A stretch of 52,308 nt of DNA from an uncultured Lachnospiraceae bacterium. GTDB taxonomy: Bacteria; Bacillota; Clostridia; Lachnospirales; Lachnospiraceae. The DNA is taken from contig CAJUNN010000016.1 in the NCBI GenBank assembly GCA_910587955.1, forward strand, positions 1 to 52,308. The letters run 5' to 3'. Positions 1 through 8,085 of the stretch are shown piece after piece (the first letter of the stretch is position 1; every line of letters begins with the position of its first letter). The notes below the pieces were generated by a model. The model searched no databases, was not told the origin of the DNA, and worked only from the letters and a program-made list of their open reading frames with translations. A program made the translations under genes and the position numbers.

Positions 1-38
1 TTTGATAGTATAGGTTGTTCAACTTTTTCTGTCCACAC
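1..38. other. Window-edge sequence past the hsdM stop
   Basis: Thirty-eight bases lie beyond the premature end of the hsdM fragment. They are AT-rich and contain no recognisable gene. They could be the border of an inserted element or the rest of a decayed hsdM, but the window ends before this can be decided. Confidence 0.3.
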
Positions 39-710
39 TTATATACTAACACCAACAGCCATACGGGTCAGAAGCTCGGAAACCTCCTGCGGAGTGAAGA
101 ACTCACCGCCGCTTTTTCCGGCGTTGGATGCGTACATACTCATAAGATATTCGTAAGCATCACCGAAAGCATCAATGGAATTGTCCTTGTAGTTGCCCAA
201 GCCCATGTTTGCCACGCCCTCGATCAGCTTCACGAGGTTCGCATTACGCTTGGCAACGGTAGCCCCCAGCTTGTTGCTGTTGACATCAATATCATCAAAC
301 AATCCCGCAAAATTATCTTCGCTTTCGCTGCCCTTTGCTGATTCCTCAATGTGGTTAAAGGCAGCTTCCAAGGTCATGTTCAAATTTTCGTCATTTGCGG
401 CTTTTTTTCTGACATTGCAGAAAAGCTCGCTGGGCAGAATAAAGAATCCCTTAGTTTTAGCCAAGTCCTCACGAGCCTGTTCAGCATCTTCATCAGATAA
501 CTGTGCATAATCAAAGCCCACTTCTCCGGCTTCAATCTCGCCCTCGTTGATGTAGTTCGTCAGGTTTTCAGAGATATAGCGATAGAACATCATGCCCAGC
601 ACATAGGACTTGAAATCCCATCCGTCTACGCTTCCACGCAGTTCATCAGCAATCGCCCATATCGCACGATGGAGTTCATCACGCTCCTGTTCTTTTCTAA
701 TATCAGCCAT
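39..710 (-). pseudogene. hsdM: Type I restriction-modification DNA methyltransferase, N-terminal fragment
   Basis: The 223-residue product matches the N-terminal part of HsdM, the adenine methyltransferase subunit of type I restriction systems. It has the HsdM_N helical domain from the start (MADIRK) and reaches the GGEFFTPQEV motif near residue 205, which leads into the catalytic domain. It then stops after GVSI. Full-length HsdM proteins are about 500 residues, so the SAM-binding DPxCGSG motif and the NPPF/Y catalytic motif are missing. The start at 710 follows AAGGAG by about 8 nt and overlaps the end of the XRE gene by 8 bp, so the two are translationally coupled. No hsdS or hsdR is visible. 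The fragment cannot methylate by itself. A break just outside the window (insertion or frameshift) is possible, so 'pseudogene' is likely but not proven. Confidence 0.75.
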
Positions 711-930
711 TGTTTTCGTTCTCCTTTTCATCGGGAATAAAGTCCAGAATATCATCTACCTTGCAACCAAGAGCAAGACATATCTTTTCGATACTATCCA
801 AAGATACATACCGATCACGCCTTAGTCGGGTTAGAATATTAGCACTAAATCCAGCTTTTTCCGTCAATTCGGCGGTCGGGATGCCTCGGTCTATCAGCAA
901 GTGAAATAGTTTTTTATATGTTACAGCCAT
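703..930 (-). CDS. XRE/Cro-CI family HTH regulator of the RM locus
   Basis: A 75-residue protein that is almost entirely one helix-turn-helix domain of the Cro/CI type (about residues 15-62, with the recognition segment around FSANILTRL and the family-typical LDSIEKICLALGC stretch). Small regulators of this kind often sit directly upstream of hsdM in Clostridia and control timing of the methyltransferase. ATG at 930 has AAGGAGG 6 nt upstream. The gene overlaps the hsdM start by 8 bp. Its promoter region holds an inverted repeat over the -10 box, so autoregulation is likely (inference). The gene appears intact even though hsdM is cut. Confidence 0.85.
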   Translation of the reverse strand: MAVTYKKLFHLLIDRGIPTAELTEKAGFSANILTRLRRDRYVSLDSIEKICLALGCKVDDILDFIPDEKENENNG

Positions 931-945
931 ATAGTCCTCCTTGCC

Positions 946-992
946 GTGATAATCACTTGTAATAGTGTATCACGAAAAAGTGAATAATTCAA
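946..992 (-). promoter_or_regulatory. XRE-hsdM promoter with overlapping operator
   Basis: On the minus strand, TTGAAT (992-987) and TACACT (969-964) are separated by 17 nt, with TGA just before the -10 box (extended -10). An interrupted inverted repeat (GTGATA ... CACT, 6 nt, AGTG.TATCAC) spans 946-973, covering the -10 box and predicted start site. This is the expected layout for an autoregulated XRE repressor. Confidence 0.65.
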
Positions 993-1036
993 TTCATCGT
1001 TATGAGAATTTGGATAGGAATAATGCAAGAAAGAAA

Positions 1037-1052
1037 GGGGCTGTTGCAAAAG
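1037..1052 (+). repeat. Probable left terminal repeat of the IS1182-like element
   Basis: GGGGCTGTTGCAAAAG begins the homologous region. The 'GGGCTGTTGCAAAA' type terminus is common in IS1182-like elements. The complementary end expected near 2020 is absent, so the right side was deleted. Confidence 0.5.
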
Positions 1053-2017
1053 TAGATGAAAATCTGCTGGAGCAGCAGCTTATACCGAACTTGGCCCAAG
1101 TTATCAACTGGTTTTGCCATTAAGTTTGGAAGGTCTGATACCTGATGATGAGTCTGTCCGACTGCTGAGCCACGAGTATATACAGACCTTTTGTGTTGAG
1201 CGGGAAACCCGTACCGAAGACCTGCAGCGGATTGTGGACTTTCTTGACAGATACTGCAGGGAACATGAAATCTGCTTTGTACGTGGGCGGGGGAAAAGAA
1301 AGAGCGTCCATCAGTGGTATCAGGAAATATTTCGGCGCTTCCTTGACAGGTAGCTTCTGTATGACCTGCATCATTCACGTTTTGGAGAACGGAGTAATTA
1401 CTGCAAAACGGATGTAGACGCCACATTCCTGCACATGAAGGACGATCATATGAGGAATGCCCAGCTAAAGCCGGGATATAACGTACAGATCGCAGTGGAC
1501 AGCGAATATATCGTTGCCGCGGATATGTTTCAGGACAGGAATGACGTCTGGACTTTGATTCCATTTTTGAAGTATATGGAAAAGGAACTGAACTTCCGCT
1601 ATCCCAGCGTAACAGCAGACTCCGGGTACGAAAGCGAAGAAGCTTATAGTTATCTGCGGGAAACAGGGCAGGCGCCTTATATCAAGCCTCAGACCTATGA
1701 AAGATGGAAAAAGCGCAGCTTCAAAAAAGACATCAGCAAACGGGAAAACATGGCCTATGATAAAGCGATCGACACCTACACATGTTATGCAGGGAAAAAG
1801 CTGCATCCCATATATATCAAGAAGCAGAAAAGCAGGAGCGGCTATGCTGGCGGCTTTTGGCGCGGAAATTTATACAGATCTCTTAGAAGCACAGTCCATG
1901 GTGCGGATCCGGCAGTGCTTTGAACCGGACACTCTGCGGACCGGGCAGTATAACCATAAATACCAAGTGTATTCTCAAATTTATAATGCGTTAAAAGAAC
2001 TCCATTATGCCATGTGA
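1037..2017 (+). pseudogene. Decayed IS1182-family transposase
   Basis: The translated pieces resemble IS1182-family DDE transposases. LSLEGLIPDDESVRLLSH (N-terminal part) jumps directly to a late-middle segment, so roughly a hundred residues are deleted. An in-frame TAG at 1351-1353 interrupts the next block, which then continues in the same frame with DATFLHMKDDHM, QLKPGYNVQIAVDSEYIV, and TADSGYESEEAY. Near 1840 the reading frame changes by one, and the C-terminal block runs to TGA at 2017. The left end GGGGCTGTTGCAAAA at 1037 resembles IS1182-type terminal inverted repeats; no matching right end is visible. The element is non-functional and has lost its right terminus. Confidence 0.85.
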
Positions 2018-2874
2018 TTCCGGGCTTGTATTTTATAGTAATCCAGGAGGAAGCACAGAGCGGACAGGGCCAGTGACAGAATGATTTTCAGCACAAGGCT
2101 TTGTCCGTTTTTGTTTTCTCCGGTAAAATGGGTGACAGTCAGGGAGATTCCGAAGGACAAAAAGGCTGCGATCAGAAAAAACATTCCGAAAGCCCTGTAT
2201 TTCCGGCCGTAATATCTGGAAAATGCGCCGTAGATGCACCACAGGCCGGCCAGGGATATTACAGCGATGTAAAAGCCCAGGCGAAGGAGCAGGGGAGCCT
2301 TAAGCAACAGGCTTAAGAGGGCCAGGTAAGGAATGAGGAACACGCTTAAAAGACTCAGAGCTTTGAGAAGGGGCCGTTTCCAGGCTGCCAGGAAGGGAAG
2401 CAGCAGGGTCCAGGCCAGAACCAGGGAGGCGAGGACCGGGAGGGACCAGGTAAAGCTCTGGGAAGAAAAGTAGTCGCAGATAAGACAGGTCATAAGGGAC
2501 AGCAAAAAGAGAGCGGATACGCCAAGGAAAAGCCCAAGCTTCATCTGGTGAGACTCGGGTGAGTCTTCCAAAAACCAGAAAGTCCGGCTGCGGGATTTTG
2601 CCAAAAGGGGCTGGGCTGCCGGGGATTCTTCCGGGACATCGCAGGCCCGCCGGCCGTTTAACAGCTCTTCCGCAGACACATCCAGAAGTCCGGCTAAGGG
2701 AAGCAAAAGGGAGATGTCCGGGCAGCTTGCGCCCCGCTCCCATTTAGAGACGGCTTTGTCCGTGACTCCCAGCGCTTTGGCTAGTTCTTTCTGGGTGAGT
2801 CCCCTGGCTTTTCGCATTTCCAAGATAAAGTTTCCCATTTGTCTGCCGGATCCGGGTGCTGCCGTTGGTTCCAT
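2005..2874 (-). CDS. XRE regulator with six-helix membrane domain
   Basis: A 289-residue protein. Residues about 14-68 form an XRE helix-turn-helix (RGLTQKELAKALGVTDKAVS, then WERGASCPDIS), the form widespread in Firmicutes. After a linker, about residues 110-285 contain six hydrophobic segments, so the regulator is predicted to be membrane-anchored. It probably senses an envelope or membrane signal; the ligand is unknown. ATG at 2874 follows AAAGGAG by about 8 nt; the Met at 2838 would lack the first 12 residues. The 3' end overlaps the last bases of the dead transposase on the other strand, which suggests the IS end was deleted up to this gene. Confidence 0.8.
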   Translation of the reverse strand: MEPTAAPGSGRQMGNFILEMRKARGLTQKELAKALGVTDKAVSKWERGASCPDISLLLPLAGLLDVSAEELLNGRRACDVPEESPAAQPLLAKSRSRTFWFLEDSPESHQMKLGLFLGVSALFLLSLMTCLICDYFSSQSFTWSLPVLASLVLAWTLLLPFLAAWKRPLLKALSLLSVFLIPYLALLSLLLKAPLLLRLGFYIAVISLAGLWCIYGAFSRYYGRKYRAFGMFFLIAAFLSFGISLTVTHFTGENKNGQSLVLKIILSLALSALCFLLDYYKIQARNHMA

Positions 2875-2922
2875 GTCGCGTTGTCTCCTTTCGTTTGAAG
2901 CGGAATGTAAATGTTTATGTCC

Positions 2923-2951
2923 AGTATAACCGTTTCCACGCGGGAGAGCAA
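2923..2951 (-). promoter_or_regulatory. Promoter of the XRE membrane regulator
   Basis: Minus-strand TTGCTC (2951-2946), 17-nt spacer, TATACT (2928-2923). A short inverted repeat GGTAGA (2961-2966)/TCTACC (2976-2981) lies just upstream and may be an operator. Confidence 0.5.
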
Positions 2952-3098
2952 CCGATTTGCGGTAGAACCAAGAACTCTACCGGTGGTTTACCAGGCAGAG
3001 ACGGGGATTATCAAGGTTTTGATCTTTGGGGTGATAAAAAATGAACCTCATATCAGGCCGCGGCGAATATAGGGTGAACAGGCAGGGGAGGTGAAGCA

Positions 3099-3623
3099 GT
3101 GAACGCAAGAGAACTAGAAAAATGTATTGACGATTTCGGTACAGATATTTATAGATTTTGCCTAAAACTCTGTGCGGACAAGACGGATGCCGAAGATTTA
3201 TATCAGCAAACCTTCCTAAAAGCGTTGGAAGCAGAATGGACGCTTGACTGGGAGAAAAACCCGAAAGCGTTGTTTTTCTCTTTGGCGCATAATCTATGGA
3301 AAAGCGGCAGAAGGAAACAAGCGCGCCGGAACATGATTGCTCCTTGCAGCAATTTTGACGATGAAACAGAAACGGTACTGCATTCGGAAGAAAGTATAGA
3401 AGAAGCGTATCTTCAAAAAGAAATGGCTGCAGAAGTCCGTCAAATCATTCAAACGCTCCCGGAAAGATTTCAAGTACCGCTGATATTATTTTATCTTTCC
3501 GATTGTTCCATAGAGCAGATAGCGGCTATTATAAAGAAGCCGCCCGGTACCGTGAAAAGCCGGTTATTCAAGGGAAGGAGCTTAATTAAAAAAAGATTGG
3601 AGGATGCTGGTTATGAGAGATAA
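3099..3623 (+). CDS. ECF-type RNA polymerase sigma factor
   Basis: A 174-residue sigma-70 family protein with two conserved regions. Region 2 is around residues 10-45 (DIYRFCLKLCADKTDAEDLY) and region 4 around residues 120-172 (LILFYLSDCSIEQIAAII, then GTVKSRLFKGR). It has no region 1 or 3, as in extracytoplasmic-function sigma factors. The start is GTG at 3099 with GGGGAGG 5-10 nt upstream. The next gene starts inside its last codons (ATG 3613), and the third overlaps the second, so this is a three-gene operon. The membrane partner encoded next is probably its anti-sigma factor. Base composition is more AT-rich than in the housekeeping genes, consistent with acquisition. Confidence 0.88.
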   Translation: MNARELEKCIDDFGTDIYRFCLKLCADKTDAEDLYQQTFLKALEAEWTLDWEKNPKALFFSLAHNLWKSGRRKQARRNMIAPCSNFDDETETVLHSEESIEEAYLQKEMAAEVRQIIQTLPERFQVPLILFYLSDCSIEQIAAIIKKPPGTVKSRLFKGRSLIKKRLEDAGYER

Positions 3624-3990
3624 TCATTCGAATATAGAAATAGAAGAAGCTATCCGTGCTTCCATGAAAATAACGGATGTTCCGGCCCCGGAACTGAATC
3701 AAAGACTCAAAGAGGCGCTGTACCGGCAAGAAGCCGTCCTTCTACAACAGCCTGCTGTGCATGTCTTATCACTTTGGTATCTGCCTATGGTTTTGAATCT
3801 GCTCACATGTTCCTTGCTGGCTCTTTTGGCTTTGATAACCATTGAAAATACGTATGTATCTTATTTTGCCGCCGGTATCTGCTTTTATATTGGCATGGCC
3901 GGCATATTGCTGACCGTAGCGGGCGTAAAAAGGGCAAAAATAAAAGAGGATATTGCAATCCGCATTGAGAAAAGAGGTGTATTGGTATGA
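3613..3990 (+). CDS. Small membrane protein, probable anti-sigma partner
   Basis: A 125-residue protein with a charged cytosolic N-terminus (about residues 1-50, including the helical stretch EEAIRASMKI) and two transmembrane segments (about 55-78 and 82-105), ending in a basic tail. I do not recognise the family. A soluble helix followed by membrane segments, coupled to an ECF sigma gene, fits an anti-sigma factor, but the zinc-binding HxxxCxxC motif of many anti-sigma factors is absent. ATG 3613 was chosen because GGAGG sits 9 nt upstream; the ATG at 3604 lies directly on that site. It overlaps the sigma gene by 11 bp. Confidence 0.7.
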   Translation: MRDNHSNIEIEEAIRASMKITDVPAPELNQRLKEALYRQEAVLLQQPAVHVLSLWYLPMVLNLLTCSLLALLALITIENTYVSYFAAGICFYIGMAGILLTVAGVKRAKIKEDIAIRIEKRGVLV

Positions 3991-4877
3991 ATCATGCGAA
4001 AAAGAACAGGTGTTTGCTTTTTGCTGGCATCACGTTAATCTTCCTGCTGGTTTTTTTACGGTTTGGACTGTATTTTCTGAAAAGCGGCGGCTTTCAAGGC
4101 CTTTCCCTGCTGCTTCCCGTGCTGCTTCTAGGCTTTCTGCTTTTCGCGCTGTGCACCTCTGCTTTTTTTGCAGCATGGGTATACGAGGATTGCGGAAGGC
4201 GCGGCGAAGATCCGGTGTTGTGGGCGATTGTGGTTTTTGCGGCCACACCCTTTATCGGATTGCTGATTTACTTTTTGCGCCGTTCCGAAATCAAAACGGC
4301 ATGTACGGCTTGCGGACACCGGATTTCCATAAAGGCAAAATACTGCGAGGAATGCGGAACACAGGTAGAAAAGGAGGATTTTTGTGTTATGGTAAAACAA
4401 GGAACGCATCACTTAAAATTTATTGCGGCCGGGATTGTGAGTATGGTGCTGATGCTGGTATGCCTGACCGGGTTTATCGTCAGTGCTGCTTCGGGAAACG
4501 GTATCAATACCAATGCGGCTTCCGACGAGCGGGTATGGAACTTAGGCACTATCAGCATGAATTACAACGCTTATCGCAATGGCGTTTGGAAGCTGGATTT
4601 TAGAAGCGCCAGTGAAGGATTTGTGAAAGAACAGGATATGACGATTGCGGATGCAGACGTCCAGCTGCTTTACGCGGATATTTCCTGCGGAACAGTGCCG
4701 GATGGAGCAACGATTGTCTTGTGGCTGGTACAGGGAGATGCGGTAAAATCTTTGGATGTTACAAATCTTTCCCAACCCTTGGAATATCCTCTGCACGAAT
4801 TTGAGAACGGGAACGTTCATGTCAGACTGCAAATCAACGGCGTGGAAAATACCGTTTCAGAAATCTATATTCAATAA
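3987..4877 (+). CDS. Zinc-ribbon membrane protein with extracytoplasmic C-terminal domain
   Basis: A 296-residue protein. It has three N-terminal transmembrane segments (about 10-32, 38-62, 75-95), a zinc ribbon (CTACGH ... YCEECG, about residues 109-127), a further membrane segment (about 145-168), and a C-terminal domain of about 120 residues with no recognised family, predicted outside the cell. It starts in an ATGA overlap with the preceding gene, so it belongs to the sigma-factor operon. It may be the sensor or target of the sigma factor. Function is not assignable from sequence. Confidence 0.72.
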   Translation: MNHAKKNRCLLFAGITLIFLLVFLRFGLYFLKSGGFQGLSLLLPVLLLGFLLFALCTSAFFAAWVYEDCGRRGEDPVLWAIVVFAATPFIGLLIYFLRRSEIKTACTACGHRISIKAKYCEECGTQVEKEDFCVMVKQGTHHLKFIAAGIVSMVLMLVCLTGFIVSAASGNGINTNAASDERVWNLGTISMNYNAYRNGVWKLDFRSASEGFVKEQDMTIADADVQLLYADISCGTVPDGATIVLWLVQGDAVKSLDVTNLSQPLEYPLHEFENGNVHVRLQINGVENTVSEIYIQ

Positions 4878-4937
4878 TCAGCAGAGCTGTCCTTGTCAAG
4901 AGAAGTATCTTTGACCGTCGGATGACGGTGATAAAAG

Positions 4938-4976
4938 AGGCTGCAGCGGCCCCAAAGTTCCGGCCTGCTGCAGCCT
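4938..4976 (-). terminator. Hairpin between convergent genes
   Basis: AGGCTGCAG (4938-4946) pairs with CTGCAGCCT (4968-4976), with two to three more possible inner pairs. On the minus strand the stem is followed by TCTTTTA, so it probably terminates the zinc-ribbon gene ending at 4997; it may also stop the sigma operon from the other side. Confidence 0.6.
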
Positions 4977-4996
4977 ATGTATTTCCGGCAGGAGTG

Positions 4997-5575
4997 TCAC
5001 TGCTGTTCGTTTAAAATATGCTGTATGGCGGTCCACTCAATCACAGGCTTGTTCTTCTGGGTGGCCGAGGCAGTCTGTTTCTTTTTATTCTGCATTTTTA
5101 CAACATTTAGAATGAGAAAGACGGCTCCTACGGCGATACCGATTCCGGCGCAGGCCAGGGCGATGATCAGTTTTTCCTCCACATCGGCAAAGAAATAGCA
5201 GGCTGCACCTGCGATAATACCCACAAGGGCGGAAACGATGGGATTGGTGAACAGTTCGTCCTTGATTCCGCTGACAGCCCAGGACTGGGGCTTGTGGCAG
5301 TGGGGGCATTCATCCTTGAAAGCTTTGGAATAGATTTGCTTTTCCGTGGCATTGGTATAGGCTTCCTTTGCCGCTCTTACCAGGTTTTGGTGGGCATGTT
5401 CATCCAATATCTTTTGCTTTTTCGCCTCCAGCTGCTTGTAATTGCTGTTGATCTCCGCCTCCATGCCGAGGATAGTGGCTGTCAGGGCTCCGCTGTCCTT
5501 CATGCACTGTTCGCAGCGGAACGAGTACGGCACGTCAATGGTTTCTGTTTTCCGATGTCTGTAATAAGTACCCAA
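4997..5575 (-). CDS. Zinc-binding protein with two C-terminal transmembrane helices
   Basis: A 192-residue protein of no recognised function. It has a CEQC pair near residue 22 and a CPHC pair near residue 90 (four cysteines that could bind one zinc), a helical, probably coiled segment in between (about residues 35-80), and two hydrophobic helices (about 108-155) before a lysine-rich tail. The start is TTG at 5575: AGGAGGGG lies 6 nt upstream and a near-consensus promoter sits just before it. The open frame extends further upstream to 5716 but that part has no ribosome site and contains the promoter. It is transcribed divergently from the epimerase-like gene. Confidence 0.72.
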   Translation of the reverse strand: MGTYYRHRKTETIDVPYSFRCEQCMKDSGALTATILGMEAEINSNYKQLEAKKQKILDEHAHQNLVRAAKEAYTNATEKQIYSKAFKDECPHCHKPQSWAVSGIKDELFTNPIVSALVGIIAGAACYFFADVEEKLIIALACAGIGIAVGAVFLILNVVKMQNKKKQTASATQKNKPVIEWTAIQHILNEQQ

Positions 5576-5618
5576 TGTGGATCCCCTCCTGAATGTATGA
5601 TAAATAGTATATGGTTTG

Positions 5619-5647
5619 ATTATATTCCTCCCGTTTTCGAAAGTCAA
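5619..5647 (-). promoter_or_regulatory. Promoter of the zinc-binding membrane protein
   Basis: Minus-strand TTGACT (5647-5642), exactly 17 nt, then TATAAT (5624-5619). The predicted start is about 37 nt before the TTG codon at 5575. Confidence 0.8.
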
Positions 5648-5650
5648 CGG

Positions 5651-5679
5651 TTGTAACCATTTCCCCAATCTGTTATGAT
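5651..5679 (+). promoter_or_regulatory. Promoter of the epimerase-murE-priA operon
   Basis: TTGTAA (5651-5656), 17 nt, TATGAT (5674-5679) with TG upstream (extended -10). It is back-to-back with the minus-strand promoter, and the -35 boxes are only 3 nt apart. Confidence 0.7.
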
Positions 5680-5717
5680 AAAAGCAAATATGGTACGGCC
5701 GGAAGGAGGAAATCAAA

Positions 5718-6596
5718 ATGTCAGAAATGCGGATCCTGGAAAACGAGAGGCTTTGCGTCCGCGTCAGCGATCACGGCGCGGAGCTGTGCAGTATTTACGA
5801 TAAGAAGGAAGAACGGGAGGTGATCTGGACGGCAGATCCCGCCTATTGGAACCGCCATGCGCCCGTGCTCTTTCCTTTTGTGGGGAAGGTAAACGGAGGC
5901 TTTTACACTTACAGGGGACAGAAATACCCCATGGGACAGCACGGCTTTGCCAGAGACCGGGAATTTCTGTGCGCAGAGACCGGGAAAGATATGGCCGTTC
6001 ACCGTCTGGTTTCCGATGAGGAGAGCCGAAAGGTCTATCCTTTTGATTTTGAGCTGGAGATTGTGCATAAATTGAAGGGAAACTGTGTAACAGTAGAGTG
6101 GAGGGTAAAAAATACCGGGGAAGGACGGATGTATTTTTCCATCGGCGGCCATCCAGGTTTCTGTGTGGACCGGCAGATAGGAGCCCGGCTGGTATTTGAG
6201 GGGCAGGAGAGCCTTACAAGGATCGCCATTGATCCGGCTACGGCGGGCGCGGATGCGGATCACCCGGAGATTCTGAGGCTGGAGGAAGGAAGATATCAGG
6301 TCGGGGAGCACACCTTTGACCGCGATGCCCTGATTTTCGACGGCGGGCAGGTGAAACAGGTAAGCCTGGAGAATCCGGACGGCAGGCGGATCGTGACCAT
6401 GCGCTGTCCGGACGCCCGTTCCGTGGGAATCTGGTCGCCGTCCGGGATGCAGGCCCCCTTTATCTGTCTGGAGCCGTGGATTGGAAGATGCGACAACAGC
6501 GGCTTTTCCGGGGAATTAAAGGATAAGTTTGATATTCAGGTTCTGGAAGAAGGACGGATTTTTGAGACGGCCCTGGATTTGGCAATCGGAGAATAG
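5718..6596 (+). CDS. Aldose 1-epimerase family protein (LacX-like)
   Basis: A 292-residue galactose-mutarotase-fold protein. The family interconverts alpha and beta anomers of sugars in the cytosol, or in LacX-like members acts on sugar phosphates. Diagnostic blocks include the N-terminal HGAELCSI strand pair, WNRHAPVLFPFVGKV, GQHGFARDREF (the catalytic-site His region), SIGGHPGFCV (second conserved His), and the C-terminal SPSGMQAPFICLEPW block with the acidic residue. Length is normal for the LacX group. ATG at 5718 follows GGAAGGAGG by 6-7 nt. The gene is the first of a long co-directional run. The exact sugar is unknown. Confidence 0.85.
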   Translation: MSEMRILENERLCVRVSDHGAELCSIYDKKEEREVIWTADPAYWNRHAPVLFPFVGKVNGGFYTYRGQKYPMGQHGFARDREFLCAETGKDMAVHRLVSDEESRKVYPFDFELEIVHKLKGNCVTVEWRVKNTGEGRMYFSIGGHPGFCVDRQIGARLVFEGQESLTRIAIDPATAGADADHPEILRLEEGRYQVGEHTFDRDALIFDGGQVKQVSLENPDGRRIVTMRCPDARSVGIWSPSGMQAPFICLEPWIGRCDNSGFSGELKDKFDIQVLEEGRIFETALDLAIGE

Positions 6597-6615
6597 GAAG
6601 GCAGAGGTAAGGAGC

Positions 6616-8085
6616 ATGAGAGCTGCGAGAGAATTGTTGAAGGATCTGGATTACCAGGTCTTGAGCGGAAATGTCAGCCGGGATGTGAATGAGCTGGTTT
6701 ACAATACGAAGAACGTAACCAAGGATTGTATGTTTGTCTGCATCCGGGGAGCTTCTTTTGACAGCCACCAGGCGGCCGGGGAAGCGGCCGAAAACGGGGC
6801 GGCAGTCATTGTGGCAGAGGGGCCGGTAGAGGTTCCGGACGGGATCACAGTGGTGAAAGTTGCAGATACCAGATATGCCCTGGCGAAAATTTCCGCCGCT
6901 TATTTTGGATACCCGGCGGAAAAACTCCGGATTATAGGAATTACCGGGACAAAGGGAAAAACTACGGCTACCTACATGATACGCTCCATTCTGGAGCATG
7001 CGGGCATTTCTACGGGACTTATCGGAACCATCGAGACTATTATCGGAGAACGGAGCATCCCGGCCTGCAATACCACGCCGGAATCCTACACCATCCAGGA
7101 GGACTTCGCCCGTATGCTGGAGGCAGGCTGCAAGGCAGTGGTAATGGAAGTATCCTCTCAGGGACTGAAGCTGCACCGGACGGCAGGAATTCCTTTTGAA
7201 CTGGGGATCTTTACAAATCTGGCCCAGGATCACATCGGCCCCAATGAGCATGACAGCTTTGCGGACTACCTGGAGTGCAAGAGCCGTCTTTTCAGGCAGT
7301 GCCGGGTGGGAATTGCCAATGCGGACGACGAACACTGGAGAGAAGTGTTCCAAGGGCATACCTGCGGGATTGAGACTTATGGATTTTCCGGGGAAGCGGA
7401 TCTGCAGGCTTCGGATATGGAGCTTTTGAGCGGTCCCGGGTATCTGGGAGTGGCCTGTCATGTGTCGGGTCTGACGGATATGGATGCGGAAATTGATATG
7501 CCCGGCAAATTCACCGTCTACAACGCCTTGGCTGCCATAGCGGCCTGCCGCCATTTCGGAGTTTCCCAGGAAGATATGAAGGAGGCTTTAAAGAAAGCTA
7601 AGAGCAAGGGGCGGATTGAGAAGGTCCATGTGTCGGATGAATTTACGCTGCTCATAGACTATGCGCACAATGCCATGAGCTTAGAGAGCCTTCTTGCCAC
7701 ATTGAAGGAATACCAGCCCGCGCGGCTGGTCTGCCTGTTTGGATGCGGCGGAAACCGCTCCAGGCTGCGCCGCTTTGAGATGGGAGAAGTCTCCGGGCGT
7801 CTGGCAGATTTGACGGTTATCACGTCGGATAATCCCAGGTTCGAGGATCCCCAGGCGATCATAGACGACATACGGACGGGAATGGAGAAGACTCAGGGGA
7901 ACTATGTGGAGATTCCGGACCGGAAGGAGGCTATCCGCTATGTGATTGCCCATGGACAGCCGGGAGATGTGATTGTGCTGGCAGGAAAGGGCCACGAGGA
8001 TTACCAGGAGATTAGGGGCGTCAAATATTCCATGGATGAGCGGGTGTTGATCCGGGAGGTGCTGGAAGAGCTGGGGAGAAGCTAG
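6616..8085 (+). CDS. murE: UDP-MurNAc-tripeptide synthetase, meso-DAP type
   Basis: A 489-residue Mur ligase that adds the third amino acid of the peptidoglycan stem peptide in the cytosol, using ATP. Order: the N-terminal UDP-binding domain, the P-loop ITGTKGKTT near residue 110, the central ligase domain with EVSSQGL and DHIGPNEHDSF, and the C-terminal domain. DNPR near residue 405 is the motif known to select meso-diaminopimelate rather than lysine. ATG 6616 is preceded by AGAGG 8 nt upstream; an upstream extension into the epimerase gene has no ribosome site. It sits between the epimerase and priA with almost no spacing. Lachnospiraceae can carry more than one MurE-like gene, so this may be a paralogue. 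Confidence 0.87.
   Translation: MRAARELLKDLDYQVLSGNVSRDVNELVYNTKNVTKDCMFVCIRGASFDSHQAAGEAAENGAAVIVAEGPVEVPDGITVVKVADTRYALAKISAAYFGYPAEKLRIIGITGTKGKTTATYMIRSILEHAGISTGLIGTIETIIGERSIPACNTTPESYTIQEDFARMLEAGCKAVVMEVSSQGLKLHRTAGIPFELGIFTNLAQDHIGPNEHDSFADYLECKSRLFRQCRVGIANADDEHWREVFQGHTCGIETYGFSGEADLQASDMELLSGPGYLGVACHVSGLTDMDAEIDMPGKFTVYNALAAIAACRHFGVSQEDMKEALKKAKSKGRIEKVHVSDEFTLLIDYAHNAMSLESLLATLKEYQPARLVCLFGCGGNRSRLRRFEMGEVSGRLADLTVITSDNPRFEDPQAIIDDIRTGMEKTQGNYVEIPDRKEAIRYVIAHGQPGDVIVLAGKGHEDYQEIRGVKYSMDERVLIREVLEELGRS

Noticed and set aside
2856..3044. 62-codon frame between the XRE gene and the sigma gene
   Set aside because: No ribosome site; it covers the promoter of the XRE gene and has no recognisable protein features.
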